A stretch of DNA of 8,605 nt from Planctomycetes bacterium RIFOXYC2_FULL_41_27. Its GTDB lineage: Bacteria > Planctomycetota > Brocadiia > Brocadiales > Brocadiaceae. The position numbers were made by a program, and so were the translations under genes. A model generated the notes under the pieces. The model was not told the DNA's origin. It did not search any database and worked only from the letters and a program-made list of their open reading frames with translations. Within the stretch, counting starts at the first letter, position 1. Each line of letters starts with the position of its first letter. The DNA lies in contig MHZD01000076.1 in NCBI GenBank assembly GCA_001828645.1, positions 1 through 8,605 on the forward strand. The letters run 5' to 3'. Shown here in pieces: positions 8,101 to 8,605 of this stretch.

Positions 8101-8605
8101 TATAGGCGTCGTAACTACCACCATGTATCTCCTGCATCTCATTATTCAGAACGGACAGGTCAGCCTGAAATACCATCACCCCTGCCACATGACCATCTTC
8201 ATTCTTTGCAGGCGCAAAGATATACATGGCTGGTAATTGCCCGGATCTGTTCCCAACCTCGTCAGCATCATAAAAAACAGCGGAGACAATGTCAGAAATG
8301 TAGGTCTTACCGGTAAGAGCACGATTAAAACCCTGAATATCAGATATGTTTAAACCGATTAGCTTGTTATCCGCCGATATCCTGATATTACCGGATACAT
8401 CGCTAATCATAAATCTGTGAAACAGGGCATCGTATGGTATATGAGAAAGGAATTTAGAAACAGTATCAGCATCCGCTTTCGTTAAATTAACAGCCTCTGC
8501 TACTAGTGGATTGTTAGCAATGCGTTCTGCAGTTGTCTTCAGCTTATGTAGCCACTCATTCACCTGAGACACCTTCTTTGAGCCGATCGATTGCAAATTG
8601 CTAAT
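5141..8605 (-). CDS. Multi-sensor histidine kinase (Cache-HAMP-PAS-PAS-GAF-PAS-HisKA-HATPase), 5' end cut by window edge
   Basis: This is a membrane-bound sensor kinase that should autophosphorylate and pass phosphate to the regulator encoded 15 bases downstream. Numbering is from the TTG at 8594-8596. Residues 1-265 form a periplasmic double-Cache-like sensor; its membrane-proximal half has GSYDAYIINQHGLMITESKF and GYTNYRDQKVLGVWYWLPEL. A membrane helix lies at about 272-294, then HAMP to about 346. PAS domains fall at about 353-470, 502-615 and 789-908, each ending in an ITRDIT or DLTERK-like strand, with a coiled-coil linker at 473-500. A GAF domain spans about 625-783. HisKA has the phosphoacceptor H933 in IAHEIRNPLG. 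The ATPase domain has the N box (N1043, N1047), DTGEGI (D1079), FEPFFTTK and GTGLGL. No C-terminal receiver is present. The frame stays open to the window edge (three more codons) and the first membrane helix expected before a Cache domain is missing, so the true start lies beyond 8605. No heme or flavin motif is recognisable and the ligand is unknown. Confidence 0.95.
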   Translation of the reverse strand: MSNLQSIGSKKVSQVNEWLHKLKTTAERIANNPLVAEAVNLTKADADTVSKFLSHIPYDALFHRFMISDVSGNIRISADNKLIGLNISDIQGFNRALTGKTYISDIVSAVFYDADEVGNRSGQLPAMYIFAPAKNEDGHVAGVMVFQADLSVLNNEMQEIHGGSYDAYIINQHGLMITESKFADQLKKIGLITKRTTMELAIVEPQTKKFTRSAEACLKGIDGFDMKGYTNYRDQKVLGVWYWLPELKWGVITEMSTDEVSLAMKNLKNPFTKIFSYLTITGVILAVVGIAFAFLIGQKIARPIMGLTTATRRMSSGDLSQRVTIKTQDEVQELGDAFNVMAESVQEKTSKLQETTNFLNSILVSSTEHAIIASDLDGNILAFNEGAKRIYGYETEELILKSNIQILHAKMDVESGKVRKILETTLQTGIYKNEMQLVRKNGEMFTGYSTFTTRCATDGKPIGFVTITRDITKQKLLELELQDYTVRLEKIVEERTRKLRISEEKYRRLFETSKDVVFFCDPECHFIDINQAGIDLFGYESKNEILKLNLAQHLFFNPDEGKTIKEMVYRNGFIKDYEVELKRKDGIKVPCLMTSNLRRDERNNVVGYEGIIIDLTERKRIEQEKDIVNNINKILASKLDIREVFKSLTAELNKVIDFDRMSVALLDDKREEFLVFAVSKDYDRSGLEEGMHYSKYGTLAGKVVDDGEVYMVNDTSRGAFSTDPILYKEGIKSRMALPLIYKGETIGSVNFGSRKVNNFSENQLFDFVSKIAPQLAIAIDNTRLFDKIKESEEKYRNLVEDIEDVIFRVDKTGRYLFLNKALQKVTGYFPQEFYDTPSLATDMIHKDDEKLVRETMQKILDDELNVSKDLEYRVYCKNGKELCLSQNTYPIKNKNGSIIGVEGIIRDITDRKKIEDQIRRSERLASIGELAASIAHEIRNPLGAISNSVCMLKRDLALDGDDQKLFEMVAEETDRLNNIITNFLTFAHPAEYHFAKSDILAIINETLLLLEQDERFNERIKIIKVYENNIPKVYLDQNWIRKVFWNLLVNSIDAMPRGGKIHIHVRRPNVPNNEEIEIVVADTGEGIPPEIMKKIFEPFFTTKKTKGTGLGLPIVHRIVDNHGGVINVKSERNKGTSFTIRLPIKNKQIKTVLV

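Noticed and set aside
8594..8596. TTG as the real start of the sensor kinase
   Set aside because: The frame is open beyond it to the edge and the expected N-terminal membrane helix is missing.

Overview
The window holds two gene clusters that point towards each other, plus an AT-rich left flank with no recognisable gene. On the plus strand (about 359-2248) a Ser/Thr-protein-kinase-like gene is followed by a calcineurin-like metallophosphoesterase gene. On the minus strand, read from the right edge leftwards (8605 to 2245), come a large multi-sensor histidine kinase, an NtrC-type sigma-54-dependent response regulator, moaA and moaC. The facing ends overlap: the phosphoesterase TAA and the moaC TAG share bases at 2245-2248.

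The minus-strand genes are separated by only 15, 12 and 28 bases, so they are probably one transcript. The sensor has a double-Cache-like periplasmic region, one visible membrane helix, HAMP, PAS, PAS, GAF, PAS, and then a complete HisKA/HATPase transmitter. The regulator next to it has an intact receiver, a sigma-54 AAA+ domain and a Fis-type helix-turn-helix. MoaA and MoaC together convert GTP to cyclic pyranopterin monophosphate, the first stage of molybdenum cofactor synthesis. The layout suggests that an external or redox signal may be tied to molybdoenzyme capacity. This is inference from gene order: no regulator binding site or sigma-54 promoter is visible.

The plus-strand pair puts a kinase with an altered catalytic loop (HCDLKPGH, DFE in place of HRDLKPxN, DFG) 36 bases upstream of a phosphoesterase with all of its metal ligands. 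A kinase/phosphatase module is plausible but unproven.

Organism: a bacterium with sigma-54 control and molybdoenzymes, with moderate to low GC (by eye about 40-45% in the minus-strand genes, much lower at 1-500). The multi-PAS sensor with an NtrC-type regulator and the eukaryote-like kinase would fit Planctomycetota (for example anammox-type lineages), Deltaproteobacteria or Nitrospirota. I cannot decide from this sequence. Apart from the right edge, which cuts the sensor gene, I see no frameshift, insertion sequence, CRISPR array, tRNA or rRNA.
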